Made by a program: the position numbers and the translations under genes. Below are positions 11,244-22,847 of a stretch of 64,000 nt of DNA, piece by piece. The notes under the pieces are model-generated. The model was not told the origin of the DNA, did no database searches, and was given only the letters and a program-made list of their open reading frames with translations. This stretch comes from Puccinia triticina. Its lineage: Eukaryota > Basidiomycota > Pucciniomycetes > Pucciniales > Pucciniaceae. Location: positions 4,030,001 to 4,094,000 of the forward strand of contig NC_070564.1 in the NCBI RefSeq assembly GCF_026914185.1, read 5' to 3'. The stretch's first letter is position 1, and each line of letters begins with the position of its first letter.

Positions 11244-11436
11244 GGGGGGTTCACGTAAGGCTGATTTCAAAAATCAGCAACCAAAACCAGCAGATGCAGC
11301 TTTTGAAAATCGTGAGAAAGCAAAAAGGTTTGGCTGGGCAGCTCCCCTTTGGAAGCAATCTGCAAGGCATAAACCTTACTCACAGGTGCATGAGCAGACG
11401 AAATCAGCATTGCTTTTTTTGCAACGTGAACCCCCC
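11244..11436. mobile_element. MITE, 193 bp, TA-flanked
   Basis: Perfect terminal inverted repeats GGGGGGTTCACGT / ACGTGAACCCCCC, with TA duplicated at 11242-11243 and 11437-11438. No coding capacity. The right half (CTCCCCTTTGGAAGCAAT...GTGAAC) has diverged relatives at about 31370-31474 and 55795-55880. TA target and G-rich ends suggest Tc1/mariner-type mobilisation. Confidence 0.85.
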
Positions 11437-11518
11437 TATTGAGCATTCACATTTGTTTTTGGGTTAAATAAGCCCTGGTTTGTGGGCAGGTTAGAGCAGC
11501 TGAGCATCTCCAAATGCA

Positions 11519-11812
11519 ATTTGGCCTGACTTATCACAAGTCCCTCGCTTTGGAGGGCCCTGGTACAGCCTGGGCTGGCGCAAAGCGCGACCTCCGAAGG
11601 AGAGACTTGCAAAACTTTGGCTTGAGAGCTTTCAGTGTTTTGGTGGGAGTTTTTTCCCGCTTCCCTTTCAGGTGTCTTCTCCTTGTGTATTCCTATTGCC
11701 TGTGGTGCCAGATTAAAGGCCTGATTTTTCTCTTTCTTTTGGTGTCAATCACCAACTTTTCTCCCTTCACAAACTCCTTCCATCCCCCTTTCAAGTTTGT
11801 GACTTTTTTGTG
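11519..11812 (+). repeat. ~290-bp repeat, copy B
   Basis: Plus-strand copy of the repeat at 9283-9572. The leading 85 bp fold as AAGTCCCTCGCTTTGGAGG against CCTCCGAAGGAGAGACTT around a GC-rich middle. With copy A it brackets GCV3 as an inverted pair about 1.9 kb apart. Confidence 0.75.
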
Positions 11813-13224
11813 CTTGACCAGAAGTGTGTATGTAAATTTCCAGAAGATCCATGTGGACTCAATTGAAATACAGAACTCCATCCTCCATCCACCTTGACTG
11901 CTGAGCAAGGGCAACACTCTCCTTCAAGTGTAGATATCACAAAAGTGGCACTACATTGAAGCTGAGATGCCCAGCTTGCTGACTTACAATGAGTGTGCGC
12001 TGTGTAAGGTCAATTTGATTCAAAAAGCTGGCCCAAAGCCATGATTTTGCTGAAGCTCTCACGTTGAAAAAAGCTGATAACTCATAAGCCTCCCATTGGA
12101 AATGGGAGATGCTGTGCATTGGGGTGCTCCGCACCCCCAGTCCCAGGAGGCTTAGTTAAGTCAGAATTTAGCAAGTCGGGCAAGTTTTCGGGGTCCAACG
12201 GACTTGCTACCCAAGCTTAACAAAGCCTTTCAAATGAGGTCCCAAAGGGACTCTCCATAGGAGAGGCTTACACCAAAAGTCAGCCGTGCGGCCTGAGCAC
12301 TTTGAGAAATTGGCCTGATTTTCACATTTTTTAAACTGAACCTCTATTTAAAAAAAACAGAACCTCTCAAAGATAATTCTGAGTAGACAAAGATGTAGCC
12401 TTGCTTCTTAGGTGTATTTTCTTTTTTTTGGAACCAATTGGCCAAAAATAGCCAGTGGCTTGTGATTTGTAGTCCATCATCCCCTGGTTTTTTGGGAAGT
12501 AGATTTTGACAGGTGCGGATCCATTTGGATCATTGGTCCATGGACCCTCTCACGGGTGTTTGACTCAATACAGCCAGTTGGCAGTGTTAAATTCATAGAT
12601 TCTGGAATCAATTGATAATATGTATGTACAATTGTGGCTCCTGTGCAATACTTGTGTCAGCCTGCAAGTAAATACAACATACCTCCAGTAAGTTAATGTT
12701 ATATTTTCTACACAGTCTACAATAGTTATCTCCCCAGTTACTCTGCCTTCACTTCATTATAGTCATAATATGCTTGTATAGAGTTAGTCAATTCATCATC
12801 TCTATATTAGGGGGTTTCACAATAAAGAAACCCAGGAAGGTGTTTGAGCGCTTGCAAGTATTGTTATGAGGATGCTTGGGGTGATTTCTTGCGGGACTTC
12901 ACGCCAAATTTTTAAGCAAGTATGTTATAAGACACTCAGGGGAGTGAATGCAAATCTGACAAAAAGAAATGCTTTGTAGGTAAGCTCAGGCCAGCACGGT
13001 ATCAGGTCCAATCCCGGTGTTTGATTACACTCACCTGACAAAAAGAAATGCTTTGCAGGTAAGCTTGGGCCGGCACGTTATTGGGTCCAATCTTGGTGAG
13101 GAAAGAGAGGAACCAATACCGGCGGGTTGAGTTAGACTAATTACAAGCTTGCATAGCCGCAGTAATGCATAAAGGAACATGATTTGTCTATGCATAACTG
13201 TGTGCTGAAACTCTAATGATCTAA
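11813..13224. other. Unassigned repeat-rich spacer
   Basis: No gene seen. It contains a TTAGGGGGTTTCAC terminus-like string at 12806 without a partner. Two similar segments near 12960-13010 and 13030-13080 share TGACAAAAAGAAATGCTTTG and AGGTAAGC, a short direct duplication. Confidence 0.45.
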
Positions 13225-13586
13225 GAGCATCCGCATCCGTGGCTAGATTAGCCTGGGCTAACTAGCTCAGATTACAATTGGAATAGGCTAATCTGATTGG
13301 CCATCCGCATGGGTAGGTATTAGCGGGTTCGAGGCCGTCAGAGGTTATGTGTTTAGGTGCCTATATGTTATGTGTTTGGCACCTAAACACATAAAGTTCA
13401 TGCTGAAAAGCATGATGAATATTCAATTTGATCTTAGTCCCAGGATTAGTGGGGTCTACATTTATACCCCACTAGCTCCAAACGGAGCTCCGGGTCAAGT
13501 TGATCCCTGTTTGATCCAACCCGATGCAGGTGCGGGGTCAAACTAAGTGCCCTAATCCGGGATAACTTAGCGCCCGGTGCGGATGG
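13225..13586. mobile_element. Candidate MITE, 362 bp
   Basis: Imperfect inverted ends GAGCATCCGCATCCG on the left and CGGTGCGGATGG on the right, flanked by TCTAA on both sides (13220-13224 and 13587-13591). GAGCATCCGCA-type ends occur on small hAT-like elements. The five-base flank is short for hAT, so the class is open. Confidence 0.5.
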
Positions 13587-14200
13587 TCTAAGTTTACCAC
13601 CTTGGCCCGCTTTACTCTCTAACATATGTCACCTGCGAGTAAAGAAATTCAGTGCCGTGGGAAGCAAAAATGCTCATCTTGAAACCACCTATTAGTTGTA
13701 CCTTGTTCATTTCTATGTTCCCCAGAAATCCAAGATAAGACAACATCATATCAACTTTCCTCCTCATCTTCAGATACATACTCAAATCCTGTCTCAAGAT
13801 TTCCAGTTCATGATACTGTGTTTTGCAGAATGGTTGAATTTTTCTCAAATTCATTCAAGGTTTTTTAAGCACATGCAGACAAAAATCCACACCTACAGCA
13901 CTTTTAGAAAAGGATGTCGCTGGCTCCCAAAAACCAAAAACCAAAAAGCAGAGCCTGCAGGTCGTGCATGCGCCTGCATATGAACTGTGGGGCTGTAGAT
14001 ATTGGACGCTATTTGCAATCCTGAAAATCCAGCCCCGGCCGGCTCCCATACGCAAATGAGCCATTGACTACTGGCTTCGCTTCCTGCCAGGTACCCCCCC
14101 CCCCCCCCCTTCCCCCCAACCGCTGCCTCCAACCATCCAAATATTCATTCTCAACCACTTCCCGCCACCCAATCAAATCCCAATTCACCCAAACCTCATC
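13587..14200. other. Spacer with a C-homopolymer, upstream of the 14201 ORF
   Basis: A GGTAC followed by about 14 C residues lies at 14090-14110 and resembles the poly-C introns of the GT18 gene. The pyrimidine-rich stretch 14110-14200 directly before the ATG looks like a fungal 5' leader. Otherwise no gene. Confidence 0.45.
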
Positions 14201-14614
14201 ATGTCTAACTCAAACAGTTTTGCCCAGTACTTTGATGCGCCCACGCCAATCACCATGCCCCATTGGTACCCTCCCCCATCTGAAGCCAAAGGTATTTCAG
14301 GATTTACTAACCCAGCCGACCGCGGCCATCATCCAAGCTTCGCCGGCCACCACAACTTGGACGCCGGCCACCGTAATTTGGGCCCTGCTGGTGCCGCTAC
14401 TGGAGGCGCTCTGTTAGACGCCGGCCACCATGATTATCACACCGCCAGTGCAACTGCTCATGGAGCCCCGCGCCATGTCTGGAACGGCCCAGGCTACATT
14501 GATTATGGTATTGCCAGCCCATCCGGTCACCTGCCCACCAACACCGGCCACATAGATTTTGGCTATGCCGGTGGTCACCCGACCGGCTACTTTTCACCCT
14601 TTACATCATCATAA
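14201..14614 (+). CDS. Gly/His-repeat protein, 137 residues, unknown function
   Basis: A complete frame with ATG at 14201 behind a pyrimidine-rich leader. Residues 1-45 are Ser/Pro-rich without a clear signal peptide. From about residue 45 the protein repeats an AGH-x-N/D-L/Y/F motif (AGHHNLDAGHRNL, DAGHHDY, NTGHIDF, YAGGH). No catalytic motif is seen. A related PAGHANF / PGGHLAI pattern occurs at the N-terminal side of the minus-strand gene at 16-17.5 kb, so this may be a paralogous N-terminal fragment. It could instead be a gag-like or structural repeat protein. No neighbour suggests a role. Confidence 0.45.
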   Translation: MSNSNSFAQYFDAPTPITMPHWYPPPSEAKGISGFTNPADRGHHPSFAGHHNLDAGHRNLGPAGAATGGALLDAGHHDYHTASATAHGAPRHVWNGPGYIDYGIASPSGHLPTNTGHIDFGYAGGHPTGYFSPFTSS

Positions 14615-15375
14615 ACCCTCACATCTTTTACATATCTGTCATTGAACAACTTCATCTGGTACTAGACCAGACCTATCACTTAATTAAAACTTTCCAAGCT
14701 CAGCTTGGTGGGTCTTGTTATCTGATAGTATAGTGCATCAAGCCCGTCTGGGCACATGCACAAGTTTGGGGGTGAAAAGCCCAAGCCCAAAGCATGTGTG
14801 ACATACCCAAAACCCCTGCTTGGCACATGGCCAAGTTGGCGGGGTTCGGCACAAATCCCCGCTGGGCCAAGGCCAAGCAAGGGTGCCACACCTGCCAAAG
14901 ATGCTGGCCATTGAGGAGAGAAGTTCCACTCCTCAAGGGTTGGTTTACAGACCGGTCATAAAGACTTTCCCTTCTCAATGACAGATACAGGTATTGACCA
15001 CCAAGAAGGGAGTCGTCTCTCCCTCTTGATGACCGGTTTGCAGGCCAACCATTGAGGATGAGTAGTTCTATCCTCAATGGGGGCTCTCCTCCCCAAGACT
15101 AGCAGTGTATTGGCCCTCAATATTGACACATCTGATGGCCGGTACACACATCAGTCTAGATATGTCACCGCAATGATCCCATTGGCCCAGAGCTTGGGGT
15201 TGGCCAAGCAGGACTTGGGCATGTGCCAAGATCCGCCGCCCACCCAGGATACCAATAAAAACACAAGTTTGGAGGGTAAAATAATAAAGAAGAAAACAAC
15301 AAGAGTTTGGAGGGTAAAATAATAAAGAAGAAAACAATGACAAACAATATGGTTAGATTATGGAGAGATCACAGA
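14615..15375. other. Spacer with short inverted and direct repeats
   Basis: From 14900 to 15090 there are stretches such as TTGAGGAGAGAAGTTCCACTC and TCTCAATGACAGATACAGG that recall the palindromic minisatellite of 7.9-8.4 kb. At 15265-15335 a 36-bp unit (GTTTGGAGGGTAAAATAATA...) is duplicated in tandem. No gene. Confidence 0.5.
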
Positions 15376-15600
15376 CTATCTATTGGAGGCGTATTTGACT
15401 TCGTTTTTGATTTCTTGCCTGTTCTTCTGGAGGGTGGCCACCCATAGGGCCATGCCATCACACAACTGTCGAGCAGGCCCTTTGGAAAACTTCAACATGA
15501 GTAGTGTATCCGGATGGACGCGGCGAAAATACGTCCAGTGCGTTATCTTGTAGTGCTCAAGGAGGATCCAGGTATGATGGTCATGTACGCCGATTTGGCA
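15376..15600 (-). CDS. Coding-like segment, possible last exon of the 16-17.5 kb gene
   Basis: The minus strand is open from about 15600 to a TAG at 15376-15378 and encodes a natural-looking segment with WILLEHYKITHWTYFRRV and LMLKFSKGPARQLCDG. It has no usable ATG at its start, so it would need to be spliced to an upstream exon, plausibly the gene at 16053-17536 in the same orientation. The opposite strand is also open here (15514-15720), so the choice is uncertain. The function is unknown. Confidence 0.35.
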   Translation of the reverse strand, partial: CQIGVHDHHTWILLEHYKITHWTYFRRVHPDTLLMLKFSKGPARQLCDGMALWVATLQKNRQEIKNEVKYASNR

Positions 15601-16052
15601 GATGCCAAGGTACTGGTCTCACGTGCCCAAATTTTAGACACCAAGGACTGGGAGGAGGGGGAGGGGCTCTTGACACCACTCGCAAGCGGTGCTACATTGG
15701 GAGGGGGATACCAATGTTAAGATAGTGTATCATATTCTTATAGAGTTGTATGCTTCTACTCCATACACCCACAAGCTGGCCCATATCATGTACCATCTTA
15801 TGTAGTCCAGTCCCTGTCTCAGTTGTTTTCTCTTTCACTTCACTGAATGATTATTATACATTGACTCAATGCTCCTGGACTATGTCCTTGACATCTTGTC
15901 ATCTCTCACTTAGTCTTCATGTCACCCAAGTTCCCCTCAACAACCAATTCCAATCGCGGGTTTTTGTGACGGCCGGGACCGGGACTAGTATGAGAAACCC
16001 ATCCTCCCATCAAGGAGGATGGAGGAACCAAAGACACAGACGACAGTGGGGA
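15601..16052. other. Spacer or intron; no separate gene recognised
   Basis: Between the coding-like segment and the last clear exon of the minus-strand gene. It could be a long intron of that gene. Nothing else is recognisable. Confidence 0.4.
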
Positions 16053-17536
16053 TTACGTTGGAGGGATAGATGACAATGACAAAGATATCAAAAGGGGTGA
16101 TTGGCGGGACGCCGGTGGAGTTTGGAAGGAGCTGTGAGATTGACCTGATGGGGTCGGAGCAATCCTGCCACCACCTCGACCACCACGTCGACCGGTTGGT
16201 GTGGCAGCATTCCGCAGAGCTTGTCTCGGGGGTTGAGGCTGGTTGGTTTTCTTATCCAGCCAGACCAATATTGGGTCGTCCTCCTCCTCCAATGGATGGG
16301 TCAGGTCGACTCCTGCATCCCCTTGCTCCAGCGCGTTGGTCCAGTTCCGAATCCAATTGTTGCCAATGACCATGTACAACATTGGATTATCTTGGCAGGT
16401 AAAAGTGAGGCCCTCCGCGGCCAAATTTGGATGCTGCAGGCACAATTCCCGGATCTTCATGCAGATCATCTGCCTGTTGGACGCCAAGACCGCCTTGGGC
16501 TGCAGGTCAAACCATATCAGAAATGGCCCCCAAAGCAATGATCAAATAAGACTTACATTGACTTCTTGGCGCCGCATTAAATGCTCCGCTTGTTTCCGCT
16601 CTTCAGCAGTACCATACTGCATTTGTAGAATATTGTCGCATTCGGTATTCTAAGTGCAAGCAACCCAATCAGCAACTGTTCGCAAGAGTTATGCAAATAT
16701 AAATCAATCAAGCAGCTTACAGTGGCCTCGTCCTTCTTGCCCTTCTCTGGATTGGCCATGGAGACAAAGACATGACAGGGAGACTTGTGAACCTTTTCGG
16801 CCTGCGCGGCAAATAAGGCAAAGGCGTCCTTGGTATCAAGGGTGATTGGGCGAGACTTCGGATATACATTGTTGTTCATGATATAACCAACCCATTTTAG
16901 CAAACTGCCCGCCTCCGCCTCAATCATGAACTCGAGCATGTTGTTTTGGGAGTTCAGGTAGGCCGAAAGGCCCCGTTTGAAGTTGTACAAGTCCCATCCG
17001 GTGATGTCAGTTTTCCAGGGAGTCAGGGTGGCGTGAGTGGTTGTCCTGATGAATTTCAAAGGCACCTGCGTGTTGGAAAACTTCTTCTCCATATAGACTA
17101 AGTACGCTATGTGAATGGGAGTGATCACCCGTTTTTCCTCTTCATCGGCTGGATCGTAGAATCCATCCTTGGGTTTGTAATGGGACTCAGATCCCAATTG
17201 CGCCGGGCTGCCAACGCCAAAACCAAGGCCGGGGTAGCTCGAGGTGGCAGGTGCAATGGCAAGGTGGCCTCCGGGGCCGGTGGGCAAAAAACCCAAAGCA
17301 ACAAGGGCCCTTTTGGCGCCGGGGGTGGTGGCGGCAAAATTTGCATGGCCGGCCGGGTAGCTGTGAACAAGTCCATCGGGGTGACTTGATTTTTCCAGTG
17401 GGGGTTGAACACAGGTCCTCAAGAGGGTGATATAAAAAGTTGAGAAGAGTGTCTGGACTGAGAAGGGTATATGTCTCAGTTGGGAGTTGAACCAGGAACC
17501 AGGTAGCTTGTGACAGGCACGTGATATGTCAACCAA
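16053..17536 (-). CDS. Hypothetical multi-exon gene, Gly/His-rich N-terminal side
   Basis: Minus-strand coding frame with at least three exons. The first visible exon (from about 17400 to 16721) is open for more than 220 codons and ends at a GTAAGC donor; the next (about 16650-16558) encodes NTECDNILQMQYGTAEERKQ and ends at GTAAGT; the third starts after a TGCAG acceptor at 16511 and runs to a stop at 16053. The first exon begins with Gly/His/Pro-rich sequence (PAGHANFAATTPG, PGGHLAIAPATSS). A more regular region follows (ITGWDLYNFKRGLSAYLNSQ, LLKWVGYIMNNNVYP). The last exon ends in an Arg/Gly-rich, RGG-like patch and a Ser/Pro tail, which can bind RNA in other proteins. I recognise no family. 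The true start codon is not in this frame, so an upstream exon is likely. Confidence 0.5.
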
Positions 17537-18436
17537 GAGATATGAGAGTATGAGAATATGAGAGTGAGTTCAGTGGTTATTGCAGATAAGAGGGATGATA
17601 TGGTATGTTATATGTTATAAAGTATAAGGATGATGATAAGGGCTAATGGGTGATGTCTGTATGACTGGTGGGTACTGAGCTGAGGGAAAAACAACTGGGG
17701 GAGAGAGCTCCTCATATAGACAAATTTGAGGGATTTTAGCTACAAGGGGTAACCTGGATGAGGGAATTTAGCTAGTGGGGCTGTGCACAAGTGGTGTCAG
17801 AAGATGCTAAATACAGGTAGAAAGTGGGGTGAGAAATGAAGAATGAGGTCATACTACGGATGGCGTTTGTGTTAGGAATACTTCCTGATCCTGTAGCTGC
17901 GGAGCAACATGCATGTACTATGCAATGTCAACTGCGCGGAATTGTTCTCAAGCCCCAAGGCACTGACGTGGATTCCCCAGACTCGAGAAGAACCACGCCA
18001 GTACATCCGCCATCAAACCCAAATCCCTTAATTCTCTGTTGACCCATTCCTACCTGCAACTTTCTAGTACCGACTTCACCGCTCATCTTAGACCGTCGAG
18101 ACTCAGGAGGAGCACGAAGATAACCAAGTGGAGGTACAGCAAATCCCCGCCCCATTTTGGTCCTTTTTCCTGTCCCTGTCTCGCTCCTGAATATCTTGTT
18201 GATCCTTTTTCTCTCTTTTAGGCTTTTTATTATCTTTCTCTCCTATATTGTCTCTAAATAGTGTCTAAGTGTTGAGTCGTAGTACGGGCTAGATCATCAG
18301 AAGGTACATAAGAATTCATTTCTTTTTCTCTTATGATATCTTGCTTATTCTCTATTCTTTTCATCTATTTCTTCTTTGTTCAGTTATATACTACTATTAG
18401 CTTTTGGTATCTGCTGCAATAAAGTATAAGATCTCA
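17537..18436. other. Spacer; presumed 5' flank of the minus-strand gene
   Basis: No convincing gene. AT-rich direct-repeat tracts such as GAGAGTATGAGAATATGAGAG occur near 17541-17565. Confidence 0.4.
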
Positions 18437-19411
18437 AATTCTTACAGTTTGGGACCCGGGTACCTGTTGCGGGTCCGGTTACCGGGTGAATTTTTGACCA
18501 AAAGATGGACCCGGCACCACCTGGGCGGGAACCAGTGGTACCTGAGGTGGTATACCCGTGATACCCGCTCTCAAAAACATGTATATGTTCTATATTACTT
18601 CATTTTTCAGTCTTCATCTACAACTATAACCTTCTTTTTACCCTTCTCCTTTGCCTTGACCTTCTTTTCTGTCTGAAGCCCATGCTTCCACTTGGCCAAG
18701 ACCCCGTCTTTGATCATTCCATTTTTTGAATGGAAGGCCACTGTCATACCCCTGCTTAGTGAGCAAGCTGATAGCCGGTGTCTCCTTGGCAAAAAGTAAT
18801 TGCGCCCAAAGCTAAAAGCTCTTTTGACATCAACCAATGTTGCTTTAAAAATGTAGAAAATCAGTCAGCTCATGCAAGAAGAAGAAGGAGATCCTGGAAA
18901 ACTTCTACTGACCTGGAAAGCTCAAGACATCAAGTACCATATATACAAGGCCCCCATGCATGTTTCCTGAGTTTTTCTGTTGGATCCACCACTTCAGTGG
19001 ATTGAACAGTTCATCGCCATCCAAGATGAGTGCCCTCGCAAGCCAAATATCCAAAGGATTGCTTGAGCAGTGGCCGCCTCGAGTGGCAGCAGCTTCACCA
19101 AGGCCAGCTAACATGCTACTCTTTGCCTGTCAAAGATTGATACAGGTTTCAATATGTGGGAAGGAGTTGATCAACAAAAGTTGAAAACTCACCTTGGATG
19201 TTTTAGTCAATGATGTTGAGGGGTTTGGAGGTGTTGGGTCTGGTTTGTAGAATTTTACCCACATTTTCCGCGCAAGCCGTATAGCTTCAGCAATCCACTC
19301 TGGTTCCCAGCGGAGTAACTTGAAGTACTTGTCCCTAAACAACGGGTGAAGGACTTGAAAAAGAATAATAAATATTTAATGCAAAATCAAGCAGATCTCA
19401 ATGACAAACGG

Positions 19412-21008
19412 TGTAGGGACTCTTGTGGGACACTAAATGTTTATTTGGTGAAAATATCCTCTGAGGGGGAAATAAATTGCTAATAGGTTGAAAGGCTATT
19501 ACAACTTACGGGTGGTTTGAAAGACCTGCCCCTCTAATGGTACTATGCAAATAACTAAGAGTCTTGTAATCAATATTTATAAAGATGTGGCTGATTCCAA
19601 GATAGATCTTACTTTTGTATAGTAATCTCTATCAGACCTAGATTCCTCAAATCACTATTCTTGCAGATCTGTTACAACTTCTGATGCTGGAGGGATAATG
19701 TAATCCAGTGGGATCAATTATGTAAAATACAATTGTTGTTGATGTTGGGTTGTTGATGAGAAGGTTGGTAATGATCTCTTCCTTAAGCAATCTCTTGATA
19801 AGGCACTTTAATCAATACTAGAGCTCCTGGTTGCTACTACACTACTACTACTTGTTATAATTGTTGTTGATGAAGTTGGTAATAATCTCTTCCTTAACAA
19901 TCTCTTGATAAGGCACTTTAATTACTACTAGAGCTCCTGACTACTACTACTACTACTGACTCAAACTTAACACTACCACTACCACTACCACTACCACTAA
20001 AATACCACTAAACTAACACTGTAACTAAACTAACCACTGTGACCAAACCTCTGTAGGCTGATGGGGAAAAGATCTGATGAGGGGGGGAAAGAGGCCTCCT
20101 TATATATTGAAGGGTGAGGGAATTTAGCTCCAGGGGAACTCCTTGTGAGGGCTATTTTCTGCAGGGGATATCAGTTGCACAGCAAGATATGCATGTGTTG
20201 CACTGCCTGCCAAACAATTAGGTAATGGATTCTGCAGGAGGGGATATCAGTTGCACAGCAATATATGCATGTGTTGCACTGCCTGCCAAAGAATGATGTA
20301 ATTGATTCTGCAGGCAGGCTCCTTGAACACCTTATCTGCCTGCATATGCTGCACTGCATGATATCATGTGTTGCTAGGTGACCCAAACAACCTTCCGTAA
20401 CCTACCATATGCCTGCATGTCCAGCTGTTGCCTTCTTCCATCCAGAATATTGGGGGTCAAAGCCTCTCCTCCCACCTTGCTCCATCCTTCCTTCTTCCTC
20501 CTCCCTAATTAATACTTACATCCATATCCCATCATACTGAATCCTAGACCCTTATAAAGTAATATACCACCCTTATAAAGTAATATACCACCCTTATAAA
20601 GATAATATACCCTTACACAAGTAATATACCCTTATAACACTGCCTTACTTGATACACCACACCATCCTCCCTTCCATTCCTGGTTGAGACATGTGCTCCC
20701 AATACCTTCCACCTCTTCTATTGATAACATCCTTCCACCTCCCTGCCATCCTACCTAGTCATGGTCCTCCATTCCATCCCTGATCACGCCGTCCATCCTA
20801 CATGATCCTAGTCTGCCGTTCCGTCCGTGCTAACACTATCCCTCATCCATCTGTCTGTATCTGTAATGAATCCATTCCTCCCATCAACACATACACTGCT
20901 TGTATTATATATAACTTCCTCCTCTTATAATGAATGATAGCTGTATCTATGCTGTCTCAATACCTCTGCAATGTGCTTTTGGCATTGTCACGCCAATGGA
21001 GCACCACA
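19412..21008. mobile_element. Candidate solo LTR, about 1.6 kb
   Basis: This block interrupts a short hAT intron. It starts TGTAGGGACTC and ends ...GAGCACCACA, and the sequence ACGG (or AACGG, the boundary is ambiguous by one base) lies on both sides (19407-19411 and 21008-21012). It has no coding frame and holds simple repeats: CTACTACTAC and CCACTACCACTA runs (19835-20010), a 57-bp duplication near 20163-20290, and CCCTTATAAAGTAATATACC repeats (20550-20635). TG...CA ends and a short duplication fit a solo LTR; internal retroelement genes are absent. Confidence 0.5.
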
Positions 21009-21565
21009 ACGGTACTTACTGATAGCTATCCTGTAGAGAGGGGAGTTGTCTGTCAAGCTATAGTACTTATTCATGATTTTCAAACCAATTTGGCAAGCGT
21101 TCTTCAATGCTGGTGGATACTTGGAACCAGAGATTGCAGTTGATAAATGTTTGGTAATTTGATCAATGAAAACGACAATGTTGGACAAGCAAGCGGAGCC
21201 TGAGATCAAGATTTGAAGAGTTATCTCATAGAAGATTGAGAGGATTTCCAATAGATCCCGCGCCAAGTCAAGGTCAAACTTATCAAGGTGGAACTTGCAA
21301 TCAATACCAATTTGTTTGTGACGCTGCCACTTGCGACTGGGGGTTAAAAAAGCAAGGCAGTCAGTTCATGCACATTGTAGTGTCAGAAATAGTACAGCTA
21401 GCCCAGAAGAGCTTGCGACTTTGGCCGCAAACTCTGAGAGTTTGTGCCGCAGCGGCAAGAGTTTTCCGCAGCTGTTGACAGCCGTGCGCGCGGACCGTGC
21501 TTGGGGGATCCCGCAGGAAGGCTGCCTGCCACCGATCCACATCAGCCTGCCACCACCAACCCACC

Positions 21566-21690
21566 GCCAACCGTTGTCAAATCACCACCGCCAATCGTCG
21601 TCAAATCACCACCGCCGACCGTTGTTGAATCACCACCGCCAACCGTCGTCGAATCACCAACGCCGACCGTCGTCGAATCACGAGTAGATT
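21566..21690 (+). repeat. 24-bp tandem repeat, about five units
   Basis: The unit AATCACCACCGCCAACCGTC plus GTCR is repeated with small changes. Being 24 bp long it would encode an eight-residue repeat. The other TIR side carries only a single related copy near 23020-23060. Confidence 0.8.
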
Positions 21691-22357
21691 TTTTCTAAAT
21701 GGTTTGTTTGCTTGTCATTTTCTGCAACCCCAAGCTGATATGAGTTCTCTTTTTTTCTGGTTTCCTTTTTTGCTCCTTCAGGCACAATGTATGTGAAGTA
21801 TAGCGCCGGATTCAAATTCGCCGTTATTTGGGCGGCCCTCGATGGAAAACCCCTCGCCGAAATCAATGTATATCTCCCAGCTCGGCAAACCAGTTTAAAA
21901 CTGTAGATAGTTGGAAAGCTGAACCTCGATGTCCTTAAACATCCATGGGGAATATGGGGATCATACTGGTGAGTATCAATGCACAAGAGTAATGGTCTGG
22001 GTGCGTAACCATCCTGCATGCACAAAAAATGATGTACACGGTCATTCTTCCAGCTGGTTGATTGGAGTAGTTTACAAGGTGTAGGCATGTTTTATGTGTG
22101 TATAAATTGAAGAACCCATCTACATCACAATCGGATTTACAAGCTATAATTTCAAATTATGTGCACTCCAGCCGCTAGTTAAACAGTGAATGACATATGG
22201 TGGCTTGAATTAGAGCCTCGGCCAACAGCTATCACAGCTATCAAAGGATTTGTGAGCCAAGAAGACTCAATCACAAGGATAATTGATTCTCATTTTGAGT
22301 CAAAAGATATCGGGGCTAGAAAAGATGAGAAATACAAGTTAGAGCCCAAAGAAAATA
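21691..22357. other. Interior of the long-TIR element, unassigned
   Basis: A 136-codon minus-strand frame (22088-21678) and a short plus-strand coding-like stretch near 21786-21905 (MYVKYSAGFKFAVIWAALDG) overlap. Either could be further captured host DNA; neither is recognised. Confidence 0.35.
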
Positions 22358-22847
22358 ATCTCTCTTGAGTTCCTTACGGATCACACGGACGCCTTTTCCG
22401 GGCTCAACAACAAAGATCTCCAAGCCGTCACCGACTTCAATATGTCTCTCAGCCGCGCAAGTGAACGCGTCTGTGACCAAGGCTTCGACCTTTTCCAACG
22501 GCAATTGTGATTGAGGGGGAGGGTGAGATTTGCCTTGGGCGTAGACCGGCTCGGGTGGAGGAGCTGGGCCGGACGGATCACGAGTCATATTTTTGCCTCC
22601 AACCTGACCCAGGTTTTTAAAAAGAATTTGCAGAGTACAAGACAAGCAGTCAATTTCTCAAGAGATATCACATGATTGCATATATATAGGAGTCTATAGC
22701 CTCCCCCTTGTGAAACACTTCTCACCTGGTTGTCCAAAAACGGCTGGACTAGACTTTGTGCCGCCCCGGCGGCCCTGCATCTTTCTTGCTCATAACTTCC
22801 CACCGGATTGAACCAATAAACCGCACCAGTCCCATCTCAATTGATTC
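22358..22847 (-). pseudogene. PRE7: Captured fragment of proteasome subunit beta-6
   Basis: Two exons on the minus strand, 22847-22726 and 22603-22358, with an intact GT-AG intron (22725-22604) and a retained 3' splice site just upstream of 22847. They encode the C-terminal half of the 20S proteasome beta-6 subunit (yeast Pre7, human PSMB1): GAVYWFNPVGSYEQERCRAA, LVQPFLDNQV, then VEALVTDAFTCAAERHIEVG and the ending VIRKELKRD. Family members end at about this point; here the frame runs on into element sequence, so the native stop is lost. An in-frame TGA lies near the 5' edge (about 22836-22840). The N-terminal catalytic-fold half is absent. It cannot make a proteasome subunit, but its presence with an intron shows DNA-level capture rather than retroposition. 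Confidence 0.85.

Noticed and set aside
15514..15720. Plus-strand 68-codon ORF
   Set aside because: It overlaps a minus-strand frame of equal quality; neither has a start context or homologue that decides, so only the minus-strand reading is listed, at low confidence.
22358..22847. Functional proteasome subunit gene
   Set aside because: The N-terminal half is missing, an in-frame TGA is present, and the native stop is lost; it lies between transposon ends.
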